From Solwaraspora sp. WMMD791 (GTDB lineage Bacteria; Actinomycetota; Actinomycetes; Mycobacteriales; Micromonosporaceae), in assembly GCF_029581195.1 (NCBI RefSeq), contig NZ_CP120737.1, forward strand, positions 1,922,001 through 1,986,000: DNA of 64,000 nt. Reading direction: 5' to 3'. Of this stretch, positions 17,858-25,176 are shown in pieces. The notes under the pieces were generated by a model that ran no database searches, was not told where the DNA came from, and saw only the letters and a list, made by a program, of their open reading frames with translations. Every line of letters starts with the position of its first letter. Position 1 is the stretch's first letter. A program made the position numbers and the translations under genes.

Positions 17858-19021
17858 TCAGGACTTGGGGATCTCCTGGTCCGGCACGACCTCGCCGTTG
17901 ACGACCTTGAACGCCCAGACGACGACCTGCGAGGCCTCCATCTCGCCCTTGTCGTCGAACTTGTAGCTGGCGGCGACGCCCTCGCCCTCGTAGTTCTTCA
18001 CCCACTCGAGCAGCGCCTCGCGGGTGGTGTTGCCCTCCTTGATGCCCTCGAGCAGGATGTTCGCCGCGTCGTAGGCGGTGTCGCTGTAGGTGCCCGGCGG
18101 GGAGCCGTGCAGCGCCTCGTAGTCGGCGGCGAAGCTGCCCCGGGCCTCGGTGGCCGGCTGGCACGGGCAGGTGAGGATGGTGCCCTCGGCGGCGGCGGCA
18201 CCGGCGGAGGTGACGTAGGCCGGGTCGTTGACGCCGTCACCGGCGACCAGGGTGGCGGTGATGCCCGCGTCGGTCAGCTGCTTACGGATCAGGCCGGCCT
18301 CCTGGTAGTACCCGCCGTAGAAGACCGCGTCGGCGTTGGCCGAGCGGACCTTGGTGACGGTGGCGGAGAAGTCGACCTGCTTGCCCTCGCCCTGGACCTT
18401 GTCGGAGTCGACGACCAGGTCACCGAGGACCTTCTTGACCTCGTCGGCCAGTCCGGCGCCGTACGCCGACTGGTCGTCGATGACGAAGACCCGCTGTGCG
18501 TTCAGCACGTCGCGGATGTAGACGCCGGCGGCGGGGCCCTGGCTCAGGTCGTTGCCGACGCCCCGGAAGAAGGTCGGCCAGCCCTGGTCGGCCAGGCTCG
18601 GCCGGGTCGCCGACGGGGTGATGGTGACCAGTCCGGCCTCGGCGAACAGCGGGCCGGCCGCCTCGGACTCACCGGAGTACGCCGGGCCGACGATGCCGAG
18701 CATCTTCTCGTCGTCGATGGCCCGCTGCGCCAGACCGGGCGCCTGGTCCGGGCTGCCCTGCGAGTCGAGACCGACATGCTCGACCGTGCAGTCCGGGTTC
18801 GCCTCGTTGTACTGCTCGACAGCGAGCGCGACACCGTTGTTCTCGTTGATGCCGAGCGCCGCCGACGGGCCGGTCAACGCCCCAAAAAAGGCGATCTTGT
18901 TGCCGCACGCCTCGCCGCCAGCTTCCGTGCTGTCGCCGTCCCCGCTGCTGCAGGCGGCACCGCCGGCGACGAGCGCCATCATGGCGACGCCGCCGAGCAC
19001 GCGTACAAGATTACGCTTCAA
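17858..19021 (-). CDS. livK: Branched-chain amino acid ABC substrate-binding lipoprotein
   Basis: A 387-residue Peripla_BP_6 protein. The leader KRNLVRVLGGVAMMALVAG ends in a lipobox GGAAC; after a Ser/Gly/Asp linker comes KIAFFGALTGPSAALGI and GIVGPAYSGESEAAGPLF, the Leu/Ile/Val binding-protein signature. Cysteine pairs in TILTCPCQP and the N-terminal EACGNK suggest disulphides. The start is TTG at 19021 with GGAGGGG about 10 bases upstream. Forms one unit with livHMGF through a hairpin. Confidence 0.92.
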   Translation of the reverse strand: MKRNLVRVLGGVAMMALVAGGAACSSGDGDSTEAGGEACGNKIAFFGALTGPSAALGINENNGVALAVEQYNEANPDCTVEHVGLDSQGSPDQAPGLAQRAIDDEKMLGIVGPAYSGESEAAGPLFAEAGLVTITPSATRPSLADQGWPTFFRGVGNDLSQGPAAGVYIRDVLNAQRVFVIDDQSAYGAGLADEVKKVLGDLVVDSDKVQGEGKQVDFSATVTKVRSANADAVFYGGYYQEAGLIRKQLTDAGITATLVAGDGVNDPAYVTSAGAAAAEGTILTCPCQPATEARGSFAADYEALHGSPPGTYSDTAYDAANILLEGIKEGNTTREALLEWVKNYEGEGVAASYKFDDKGEMEASQVVVWAFKVVNGEVVPDQEIPKS

Positions 19022-19261
19022 GGCTCGAAACCCCTCCTCGATACCAATTGGCCCGAACCACCCACTGCCGATTGGCTCTTGCGGGAAGCACGCACCCGGC
19101 CGCTATCCCGGCCTTGGGGCGGGACGTTATCCCACCTGCCGGGCACGCCGTAAGGTCCAGGAAGGGCCGTTGACAAAAACGTTACGTAGCGTGGCCTGAT
19201 GGCCCGACCAGCTGTAACACGCCCCGCGTGCACCTGGCCGGCCGGGGCCCGCGACCGTCAC
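19022..19261. promoter_or_regulatory. livK upstream region
   Basis: Non-coding 240 bp between livK and the ANTAR regulator, both on the minus strand. It contains an imperfect palindrome ACGTTACGTAGCGT (19179-19192) and a short GGCC-TGAT-GGCC hairpin. It should contain the livK promoter and the end of the regulator transcript; no confident -10/-35 pair was found. Confidence 0.35.
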
Positions 19262-19891
19262 TCACTGCTGCGTAGAGGTGGTCTCACCGGCGGTCTCGCC
19301 CGGAGTCTCGGCCAGGATCCGCTCCGCGACGTCGCGCATGGTCATGCGGTGGTCCATCGCCATCCGCTGGATCCACTTGAACGCCTGGGGCTCGGTCATC
19401 CCGTACGAGGTCATCAGCATGCCCTTGGCCCGCTCGACGACCTTGCGGGTCTCCAACCGGTCGGTCAACCCGGCGACCTCGGACTCGAGGGTGGCCAGCT
19501 CGCTGTAGCGCGACAGCGCGATCTCGATCGCCGGCACCAGGTCACTCTTCTGGAACGGCTTGACCAGGTACGCCATCGCACCGGCGGCACGGGCCCGCTC
19601 CACCAGGTCGCGCTGACTGAACGCGGTGAGGATCACCACCGGCGCGATCCGGCCTGCGGCGATCCGCTCGGCCGCCGCCAGCCCGTCCATGATCGGCATC
19701 TTGATGTCGAGGATCACCAGATCGGGCTTGAGCTCCTCGGCGAGGCGCACCGCGGTCTCGCCGTCGCCGGCCTCACCGACGACGTCGTAGCCCTCCTCGA
19801 CGAGCATCTCCGCCAGATCGAGCCGGATCAGCGCCTCGTCCTCTGCGATCAGTACCCGCCTGCGCTCGGCACCCGCCTGCGTGTCGGCCAC
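19262..19891 (-). CDS. pdtaR: ANTAR-domain response regulator (PdtaR-like)
   Basis: A 209-residue response regulator that controls genes by RNA binding instead of DNA binding. N-terminal receiver domain: RRVLIAEDEALIRLDL (acidic pocket), LVILDIKMPIMDG (phospho-Asp about residue 64), TAFSQRD and KPFQKSDL (Lys). C-terminal ANTAR domain: VERAKGMLMTSYGMTEPQAFKWIQRMAM-type sequence at about residues 150-180. Position near polA/rpsA/uvrB matches M. tuberculosis Rv1626 (PdtaR). GTG start VADTQAGAE. Its partner kinase is not in this window. Confidence 0.92.
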   Translation of the reverse strand: MADTQAGAERRRVLIAEDEALIRLDLAEMLVEEGYDVVGEAGDGETAVRLAEELKPDLVILDIKMPIMDGLAAAERIAAGRIAPVVILTAFSQRDLVERARAAGAMAYLVKPFQKSDLVPAIEIALSRYSELATLESEVAGLTDRLETRKVVERAKGMLMTSYGMTEPQAFKWIQRMAMDHRMTMRDVAERILAETPGETAGETTSTQQ

Positions 19892-19997
19892 GAACCCCTA
19901 CCCCCAACACTTGCGACCCGACACCCACCGGGTTGGGTGTCGCCGCCTTCAGCGTAGTGGGTAGGCTTGCAGCAGCCGGGCCCCAGACCCGACAAAC

Positions 19998-20071
19998 GTC
20001 CCCGTACTCCAACCGGTAGAGAGGCGGAGCTCAAACCTCCGACAGTGTGGGTTCGAATCCCACCGGGGGCA
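19998..20071 (+). tRNA. tRNA with CAA anticodon (Leu by anticodon), short variable arm
   Basis: Acceptor stem GTCCCCG (19998-20004) pairs with CGGGGGC (20064-20070) with one T-G wobble; A at 20071 is the discriminator, CCA is not encoded. T-arm GTGGG-TTCGAAT-CCCAC is perfect. Anticodon stem CGGAG/CTCCG (20025-20029, 20037-20041) encloses loop CTCAAAC, so the anticodon is CAA at 20032-20034 (Leu, codon TTG). The D-stem is only CTC/GAG. The variable region is 5 nt (ACAGT), whereas ordinary bacterial tRNA-Leu has a long variable arm. Likely transcribed from a TAGGCT -10-like box at 19962. Confidence 0.8.
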
Positions 20072-20085
20072 CCGTGACACGGTGC
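20069..20085. repeat. Perfect 8-bp palindrome at the tRNA 3' end
   Basis: GCACCGTG-A-CACGGTGC begins in the last acceptor bases of the tRNA and continues downstream. Such dyads at tRNA 3' ends are compatible with an integrase core site, but also with chance; no second copy was noticed in the window. Confidence 0.4.
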
Positions 20086-20094
20086 ACGACCAGG

Positions 20095-20128
20095 CCGGGC
20101 GAGCAAATCGCCCGGTTTGTCTATTTCT
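20095..20128 (+). terminator. Rho-independent terminator of the tRNA gene
   Basis: Stem CCGGGCGA (20095-20102) and TCGCCCGG (20108-20115) with loop GCAAA, followed directly by TTTGTCTATTTCT. A textbook intrinsic terminator 24 bp after the tRNA, insulating it from the cluster that follows. Confidence 0.82.
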
Positions 20129-20305
20129 GCGGCGGACTTCCGCCGACGCGGCTGCCGGACGTACGGATGCGGCCGTCCCGCTGCCGTCGCGCGCTCCTGC
20201 CGCGACCGGGGCGCCCCGCCGACCGCCACTGGCGGCAGGCTCCAGCCGGACCCGAGCGGAACCGGCCATCGTCGATGCGCACAGCGCGCGACGAGGGGAG
20301 CACCC

Positions 20306-21688
20306 ATGACGGTCTCGGTAGGGATACCCACCAGGGGCGACGACCCCGCCGCGCTCGTCCGGACCGTCCGGGCGGCGCTGCGGGCCGCCCGGACCGCCGG
20401 GGAGACCGCGGAGGTCCTGGTGGTCGTCAACGGGCGGTCACGACTGCCGGAACTGGACCGGATCGCCGGTGGCCGGCTACGGGTGCACTACCGCGAACGG
20501 CGAAACGTGGCGGCGGCCCGCAACGCCGTGCTGGACGCGGCGGCCCACGACACCGTCCTGTACGTCGACGACGACTGTCTGGTGCCGCCGTCCTGGTGCG
20601 TGGAGATGTCGCGGGCGCTCGCCCGCCCGGACCGGGCGGCGCTCTGCGCACCGATCCGTACCGTCGTGTCCGGACCGGTCAGCGCCTTCGTCGACTATCT
20701 GCGGCTGTTCGACGCGATCCCGGTCGACGAGACCGAGGCCGACACCCTCACCACCGGAAACTGCGGGGTACGGCGCGACCGGCTCGGCCCGGACCTGCGC
20801 TTCTGCGAGGACCTGCACACCTCGGGCGAAGACTCGGACTTCGGTGCCGCGTTGCACGAGGCCGGCCACCGCATCGGCTGGTTGTCCGGCGCGCCGCCGG
20901 TCATGCACGGCTGCGCCGAGCAGATCGGCGAAATCACCGACCGCTACCTGCGCTACGGTGCCAGCGCACCCGAACTGCTGCTGCGTCGCAACCGCGCCCG
21001 GGTCGTCACCCACCGCGCGCTGGACTGGTACCGGGAGCGAACCCGGGACGAGTTCCGCACCTACCGGCGGTTCGCCGAGTTCACCGACCCGCGGGTGCGC
21101 GCCGCGTTCGCCGTATACGAGTACCTGATGATCAGTTCGGCGTTGCTCGGCTACCTGGTGCGTCTCGGCGAACTGACCGGATGTCTGCTGGTGGAGCTGG
21201 ACCGGACGGCACTTGACCGGGCCTGGCGCGACCTGGCCGCCCGGATCGAGGCCGCGACCCGGGACGTCGACTGGACGGCGTTGCCGGTCGACTACCGACG
21301 GATCGCCACCGGGGCGTCGGAGCGCCAACCGGCGCTGGCCGAGGTGCGGCAGGTGCTGCGGACCCATGCCCGCCCGGTGTCGGTGGTGCCGGACGGACCC
21401 GCCGCGGAGATCCTGGCTCGCGGCGGCGAGCAACCCGGCGAGTACCTGGCGCTGTTGGAGCGGGTCCGCCGGGTGTGGCACCCGATCCGCGACGCCGACC
21501 CGGACCAACCGGCGGTGACGCCATCGGAGTTCGACCGACGGATGCGGGCCGTCGGGGTCTCGTTCGCGGTGGCCGGTGCCGCCGCCGAGTACTGCGCCCT
21601 GGTGGACCGGATCGCCGCCAAGGGCACCGACGCCCACCCGCCACGGCGGACGACGACGGCGGTCGCGCACCGGGCGGAGCAGCGGTGA
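20306..21688 (+). CDS. Family 2 glycosyltransferase with helical C-terminal domain (copy 1)
   Basis: A 460-residue GT-A fold enzyme, first gene of the cluster. MTVSVGIPTRGDD begins the nucleotide-binding strand; RRNVAAARNAVLDAA and VLYVDDDCLVPPSW (about residues 84-97, the DxD-type metal site) follow, then TLTTGNCGVRRDRLG and SGEDSDFGAALHEAGHRIGW. The C-terminal 200 residues are helical and have no recognised domain. It is clearly paralogous to the gene at 43105 (shared TGNCGVRRD and a similar tail). ATG at 20306 has GAGGGGAG just upstream. GTGA overlap couples it to the next gene. Sugar donor and acceptor unknown. Confidence 0.82.
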   Translation: MTVSVGIPTRGDDPAALVRTVRAALRAARTAGETAEVLVVVNGRSRLPELDRIAGGRLRVHYRERRNVAAARNAVLDAAAHDTVLYVDDDCLVPPSWCVEMSRALARPDRAALCAPIRTVVSGPVSAFVDYLRLFDAIPVDETEADTLTTGNCGVRRDRLGPDLRFCEDLHTSGEDSDFGAALHEAGHRIGWLSGAPPVMHGCAEQIGEITDRYLRYGASAPELLLRRNRARVVTHRALDWYRERTRDEFRTYRRFAEFTDPRVRAAFAVYEYLMISSALLGYLVRLGELTGCLLVELDRTALDRAWRDLAARIEAATRDVDWTALPVDYRRIATGASERQPALAEVRQVLRTHARPVSVVPDGPAAEILARGGEQPGEYLALLERVRRVWHPIRDADPDQPAVTPSEFDRRMRAVGVSFAVAGAAAEYCALVDRIAAKGTDAHPPRRTTTAVAHRAEQR

Positions 21689-22524
21689 CCGCGGTGCGCA
21701 GGGGTGTCTATTTCCTGGCCAACGACGGCGTGCTGGAGCAGGCGCTGGCATTCCTGAACAGCTTCCGGACCTATCATCCCTGGACCCCGCTGTGCCTGGT
21801 CCCCTTCGCCGGCGACATCGACGCGCTCCGCGCACTCCGCCACCAATATGAATTTGAGATTTTCGATGATCATGCGGTGTTGGATCGGTGCGACGAGATC
21901 GGATACGCGTTCCATGGCGCGACCAGCGGCCAGTACCGCAAGCTCGCGATCTGGCATGGACCGTACGACGAGTTCGTCTACATCGACTGCGACACGGTGG
22001 TCCTGCACAACGTCCACTTCGTCTACCGCTACCTCGACGACTACTCGTTCGTCACGTCACACTCACACCAACCGGAGATCCGCAGATGGGTCTGGCGCGA
22101 CAGCATCCACGACGTCGGCGTACTGACCGACGAACAGATCGCCTTCGCCGCCAACACCGGCTTCGTCGCCTCCCGCCGGGGCAACCTGTCCCTGGCGCAC
22201 GCCGCCGCCCGCCTGCCCGAGGCGCTCGCCCTGGCCGCGCACATGGAGCTCACCTGCGCCGAGCAGCCCTTCCTCAACTACCTGATCGTCACCTCGGGCA
22301 CCCCGTACACCAGCCTCTACACGATCGCCGCGACCACCGGCGCATGGGATCTGCCGGCCGAGCGGTGGGCCGGTGACCCGTCCTTCGTCGTACACAACGG
22401 ACGGATCGTCGAGCCGGCGGCACCCACCCTGATGCTGCACTGGGCCGGCGAGTGGGCGCGAGCCCGCCGCGAGAACACGACGATCCCGTACCACGACCTG
22501 TGGAGCTACTACCGCCACCAGTGA
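21685..22524 (+). CDS. GT8-like glycosyltransferase
   Basis: A 279-residue protein with a GT-A-type fold. RRGVYFLANDGVLEQALAFL begins it; YRKLAIWHGPYDEFVYIDCDTVVL holds the DxD-like metal motif DCD near residue 97; FAANTGFVASRRGN, EQPFLNYLIVTSG and the closing MLHWAGEW resemble family 8 and related nucleotide-diphospho-sugar transferases of the kind found next to cyanobacterial natural product genes. GTG start overlaps the GT2 stop. It is followed 19 bp later by an ACP gene. I cannot assign donor or acceptor. Confidence 0.7.
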   Translation: MTAVRRGVYFLANDGVLEQALAFLNSFRTYHPWTPLCLVPFAGDIDALRALRHQYEFEIFDDHAVLDRCDEIGYAFHGATSGQYRKLAIWHGPYDEFVYIDCDTVVLHNVHFVYRYLDDYSFVTSHSHQPEIRRWVWRDSIHDVGVLTDEQIAFAANTGFVASRRGNLSLAHAAARLPEALALAAHMELTCAEQPFLNYLIVTSGTPYTSLYTIAATTGAWDLPAERWAGDPSFVVHNGRIVEPAAPTLMLHWAGEWARARRENTTIPYHDLWSYYRHQ

Positions 22525-22543
22525 ACGACCAGGAGGGACACCG

Positions 22544-22834
22544 ATGCGTGCCGACGATCACGACCAGCCCGCGGCGACCGACGGTGCCGGATACCGGCAG
22601 ACCCTGCAGGTCCTGCAGCGGGTGCTGGCCCGGATCCTGATGGAGGCCGGCGAACCGGACCCCGGACCGATCCCGCCGGAGCGACGGATCACCGACGTCG
22701 CCGCCAACTCGGTGCAGTTGCTGCAGGTACACGCGGGTCTGGAGGAAGAGCTCGGCATCGAGATCGCCGCCGCCGCGTTCTTCGAGCACGACAGCCTGGC
22801 CGATCTCGCCCGGCACCTCTGCCCGACCGGTTGA
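22544..22834 (+). CDS. Stand-alone acyl carrier protein, unusual active-site motif
   Basis: A 96-residue carrier protein of the PP-binding fold. The phosphopantetheine serine is expected at S56 in TDVAANSVQLLQVH, where the usual D/H-S-L is A-N-S-V. Downstream helix ELGIEIAAAAFFEHDSLADLARHL fits helix III/IV of ACP/PCP domains. It is distinct from the PKS ACP at 49796. An AGGAGGG ribosome site precedes the ATG. It stands between a GT8-like gene and an aldo-keto reductase and could receive an acyl group from the fatty acyl-AMP ligase at 61788. Confidence 0.8.
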   Translation: MRADDHDQPAATDGAGYRQTLQVLQRVLARILMEAGEPDPGPIPPERRITDVAANSVQLLQVHAGLEEELGIEIAAAAFFEHDSLADLARHLCPTG

Positions 22835-22846
22835 ACCCGCCCCGCC

Positions 22847-23899
22847 GTGCAGCCACGCCGATTCGGGGCCACCGGTCTGGTCGCCACGCCGATCGCCCTG
22901 AACGCGATGAGTTTCACCGCGGGCTGCGGTGGCCCGGTCGACCGGGCCGTCGCCGACGGGATGATCGGCCAGCTGCGGGAGTTCGGCACGAGCCTGGTCG
23001 ACGCCACCGACCTGACCACCGGCGGGGACGTCGAGTCCGTCGTCGGCCGGGCGCTGCGCGGCCGCCGTACGGCGGTCCTGCTGGCCAGCCGCAGCGGCGG
23101 CCGCTACACCCGGACCGGACGGCTGGTCGGCGTCGACGCCCGCCCCGAGGCGGTGACCCGGTCCTGCCACACGACCCTGCGCCGGCTCGGCACCGACTAC
23201 CTGGACCTGTACCTCCTCGACCGCGCCGATCCGCGGGTGCCGGTCGAGGAGAGCGTGCAGGCGATGGCCGCGTTGGTGGCCGCCGGCAAGGTACGCCACC
23301 TCGGCGTCGCCCACGTCGACGTCGGTCAGCTCCGGCGTGCCCACGCGGTGCACCCGTTGGCGCTGGTCGCCGCCGAGTACTCGCTGCTCGGCCGCTGCGC
23401 CGAGACGGAGCTGCTGCCCGCCGCCCGGGCCCTCGGGATCGGGTTCGCGGCGTACCGCCCGCTCGGTGCCGGCCTGCTCACCGGGCAGCTGGACTCCCCC
23501 GACCAGCTGGCCCCCGACGCCTACCAGCACGCCGACCCCCGGTTCCGGCCGGACAACTTCGCCCGTACGCGGCGGATGGTCGGCGCCGCGCAGCGGGTGG
23601 CCACCCGCCGGCAGGTCGGGGTGAGCCGGCTCGCCCTGGCCTGGCTGCTGGCCCAGGGCCGCGACGTGCTGCCGGTGGCCGGCACCCGGGACCCGACCCA
23701 TCTGGAGATGAACCTGGCCGCCGCGGCGGTCCGGCTCGACGCGGCCGAGCGGGCCCGCCTGGCCGCGTTGTCCGACCCGAGCGGTGCGGTCTGCCCACGG
23801 CCGGTCGGGACCGACTGCCGCTGCCGACCCGGCACCAGGGACGCTGGACCCGGCACCAGGGACGCTGGACCCGGCAGCCAGGACCGGACCGGAAACTGA
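22847..23899 (+). CDS. Aldo/keto reductase-fold protein, catalytic tetrad eroded
   Basis: A 350-residue protein with the whole AKR barrel: RRFGATGLVATPIALNAMSF, FGTSLVDATD, LGTDYLDLYLLDRADPRVPVEES, AAGKVRHLGVAH and SRLALAWLLAQGRDVLPVAG. Compared with active AKRs the Tyr of DTADVYG is Thr (about 57), the Lys of ATKFG is Arg (about 82) and the His of YLHRVDP is Asp (125); only the Asp (52) of the tetrad remains. The C-terminus carries two GTRDAGP repeats from a 21-bp tandem duplication. GTG start follows the ACP gene by 12 bp. Possibly a binding or structural protein, or an enzyme with altered chemistry. Confidence 0.8.
   Translation: MQPRRFGATGLVATPIALNAMSFTAGCGGPVDRAVADGMIGQLREFGTSLVDATDLTTGGDVESVVGRALRGRRTAVLLASRSGGRYTRTGRLVGVDARPEAVTRSCHTTLRRLGTDYLDLYLLDRADPRVPVEESVQAMAALVAAGKVRHLGVAHVDVGQLRRAHAVHPLALVAAEYSLLGRCAETELLPAARALGIGFAAYRPLGAGLLTGQLDSPDQLAPDAYQHADPRFRPDNFARTRRMVGAAQRVATRRQVGVSRLALAWLLAQGRDVLPVAGTRDPTHLEMNLAAAAVRLDAAERARLAALSDPSGAVCPRPVGTDCRCRPGTRDAGPGTRDAGPGSQDRTGN
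23831..23872 (+). repeat. 2 x 21-bp in-frame tandem repeat
   Basis: Two exact copies of a 21-bp unit starting GGCACCAGGGACGC, coding for GTRDAGP twice near the AKR C-terminus; a degenerate third copy follows. Confidence 0.9.
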
Positions 23900-23904
23900 C
23901 GACC

Positions 23905-24183
23905 ATGGACTGTCTGCCGCACCCCGCCGACGGCGTACCGTCGGTCGTCGACACCAGCACGCCGGTGTCCCCCGGCCCGCTCGCCCGGCTGCTGCCGCTG
24001 CTGGGCCAGTTGCACCTGGTCGTGCCCGGTCCCCCGGCGGACTGGGACGGCGCCCTGTCCGCCGGGACCGACGGTACCGACCCGGCACCGACCGGGGTGC
24101 GGCCGGCGCCGGGCACCCGGGCCGGGTCAGCTGCCGACGCCGGGCTTACGGCCGACCAGCAGGGTGTCGCTGCTACCGAGTGA
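23905..24183 (+). CDS. Small hypothetical protein (doubtful)
   Basis: A 92-residue open frame (MDCLPHPADGVPSVVDTS...) begins 5 bp after the AKR stop with only a weak GGAA upstream. It includes a hydrophobic stretch LARLLPLLGQLHLVVPG but no recognisable domain. Its last 57 bp overlap the convergent O-methyltransferase gene. It may be a remnant of a larger gene or not translated at all. Confidence 0.3.
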   Translation: MDCLPHPADGVPSVVDTSTPVSPGPLARLLPLLGQLHLVVPGPPADWDGALSAGTDGTDPAPTGVRPAPGTRAGSAADAGLTADQQGVAATE

Positions 24184-25161
24184 CCGGCGCTGCTGTACGG
24201 CGAACCCGGCCTCGCGCAGCCACCCTTCGCCGTCCGCCGCCCGGTACTCCGCGCCGTCGGAGGTGACCAGGAGCATGTTGAGGCTGACCAGCAGCCGGGC
24301 CAGGTCGGCCGGCTCGTCGTCGAGCATCGCGTCGTAGACCAGCAGCAGGCCACCGGGGGGCAGCGCGGCGTACGCCCGGGCGATCAGCGTCTGCCGTCGC
24401 GGCGGCGACCAGTTGTGCAGAACATGACCGATGACCAGCACGTCGGCGGTCGGTAACGGGTCGACGAAGAAGTCACCACCGACGAACCGGACCTCGGCCG
24501 GCGGACGCAGCGACCGCATGTGGGCCGTGAACGACGGCGCCATCGCCGGCAGGTCGAAAACGGTCGCCGACAGGTGCGGATGCGCCGTCACCAACGCCGC
24601 GGCCAGGTTGCCCCGGGCGCCGCCGACGTCGACCACGCTGGACACCGTCGACCAGTCGACGGCGGCGGCCAGGTGAGGCGCGAGTTGACCGCTGGCCCCG
24701 TCCATCATGCCCAGGTACCGCTCGCGCTGGACCGGGTCGGCGAGCATCTGGGCGAACGCGCCCGGGTCCGCCGACGGAGTCTGCGGACGCCCGGTCCGCA
24801 AGGCGGTGGCCAGCTTGCCCCAGGCCGGGTAGAGCACCTGGTTGGCCCGGTCGAGGAAGCCGCCGAGGAAGGCCGGTCCGCCGGGGACCAGGTGCCGGCG
24901 CGCCGCCTCGGCCAGGTCGTAGCCGGCGGCGGTCCGGTCGAGCAGGCCCAGCACGGTGAGCGCGTCGAGAAAGTCGCCCGCTCCACGGCCGGCCAGGTGC
25001 AGCCGGGCGGCGATCTCGTCGGCGGTCGACCGGCCGTTGCGCGACAGGTCGGTGAAGAGTCCGAGCTCGGTAGCGGTGAGCAGCAGTTTCGCGTGGCAGA
25101 AGGCGTTGCCCAGACGTTTGATGTCAGCAGGGTCGAGGGTCGGCGTCGAGGTCGACGACAC
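24127..25161 (-). CDS. SAM-dependent O-methyltransferase (Methyltransf_2 type)
   Basis: A 344-residue small-molecule O-methyltransferase like those acting on aromatic polyketides (TcmN C-domain, DnrK, caffeate types). N-terminal dimerisation/HTH part: FCHAKLLLTATELGLFTDL and LDALTVLGLLDRTAAGYDL. Catalytic part: VVDVGGARGNLAAAL (SAM), FVGGDFFVDPLPTADVLVIGHVLHNW, where the His of HVLHNW is the expected catalytic base, then LPPGGLLLVYDAML. GTG start is preceded by AAGGAGAACCC. It leads a minus-strand position upstream of which lies the DUF1772 gene. Likely methylates a phenol of the polyketide core. Confidence 0.88.
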   Translation of the reverse strand: MSSTSTPTLDPADIKRLGNAFCHAKLLLTATELGLFTDLSRNGRSTADEIAARLHLAGRGAGDFLDALTVLGLLDRTAAGYDLAEAARRHLVPGGPAFLGGFLDRANQVLYPAWGKLATALRTGRPQTPSADPGAFAQMLADPVQRERYLGMMDGASGQLAPHLAAAVDWSTVSSVVDVGGARGNLAAALVTAHPHLSATVFDLPAMAPSFTAHMRSLRPPAEVRFVGGDFFVDPLPTADVLVIGHVLHNWSPPRRQTLIARAYAALPPGGLLLVYDAMLDDEPADLARLLVSLNMLLVTSDGAEYRAADGEGWLREAGFAVQQRRSLGSSDTLLVGRKPGVGS

Positions 25162-25176
25162 GGGTTCTCCTTTCGG

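Noticed and set aside
19170-19175. TTGACA box on the plus strand in the livK upstream region
   Set aside because: It points toward the 3' end of the ANTAR regulator gene, on the opposite strand, with no matching -10 at suitable spacing.
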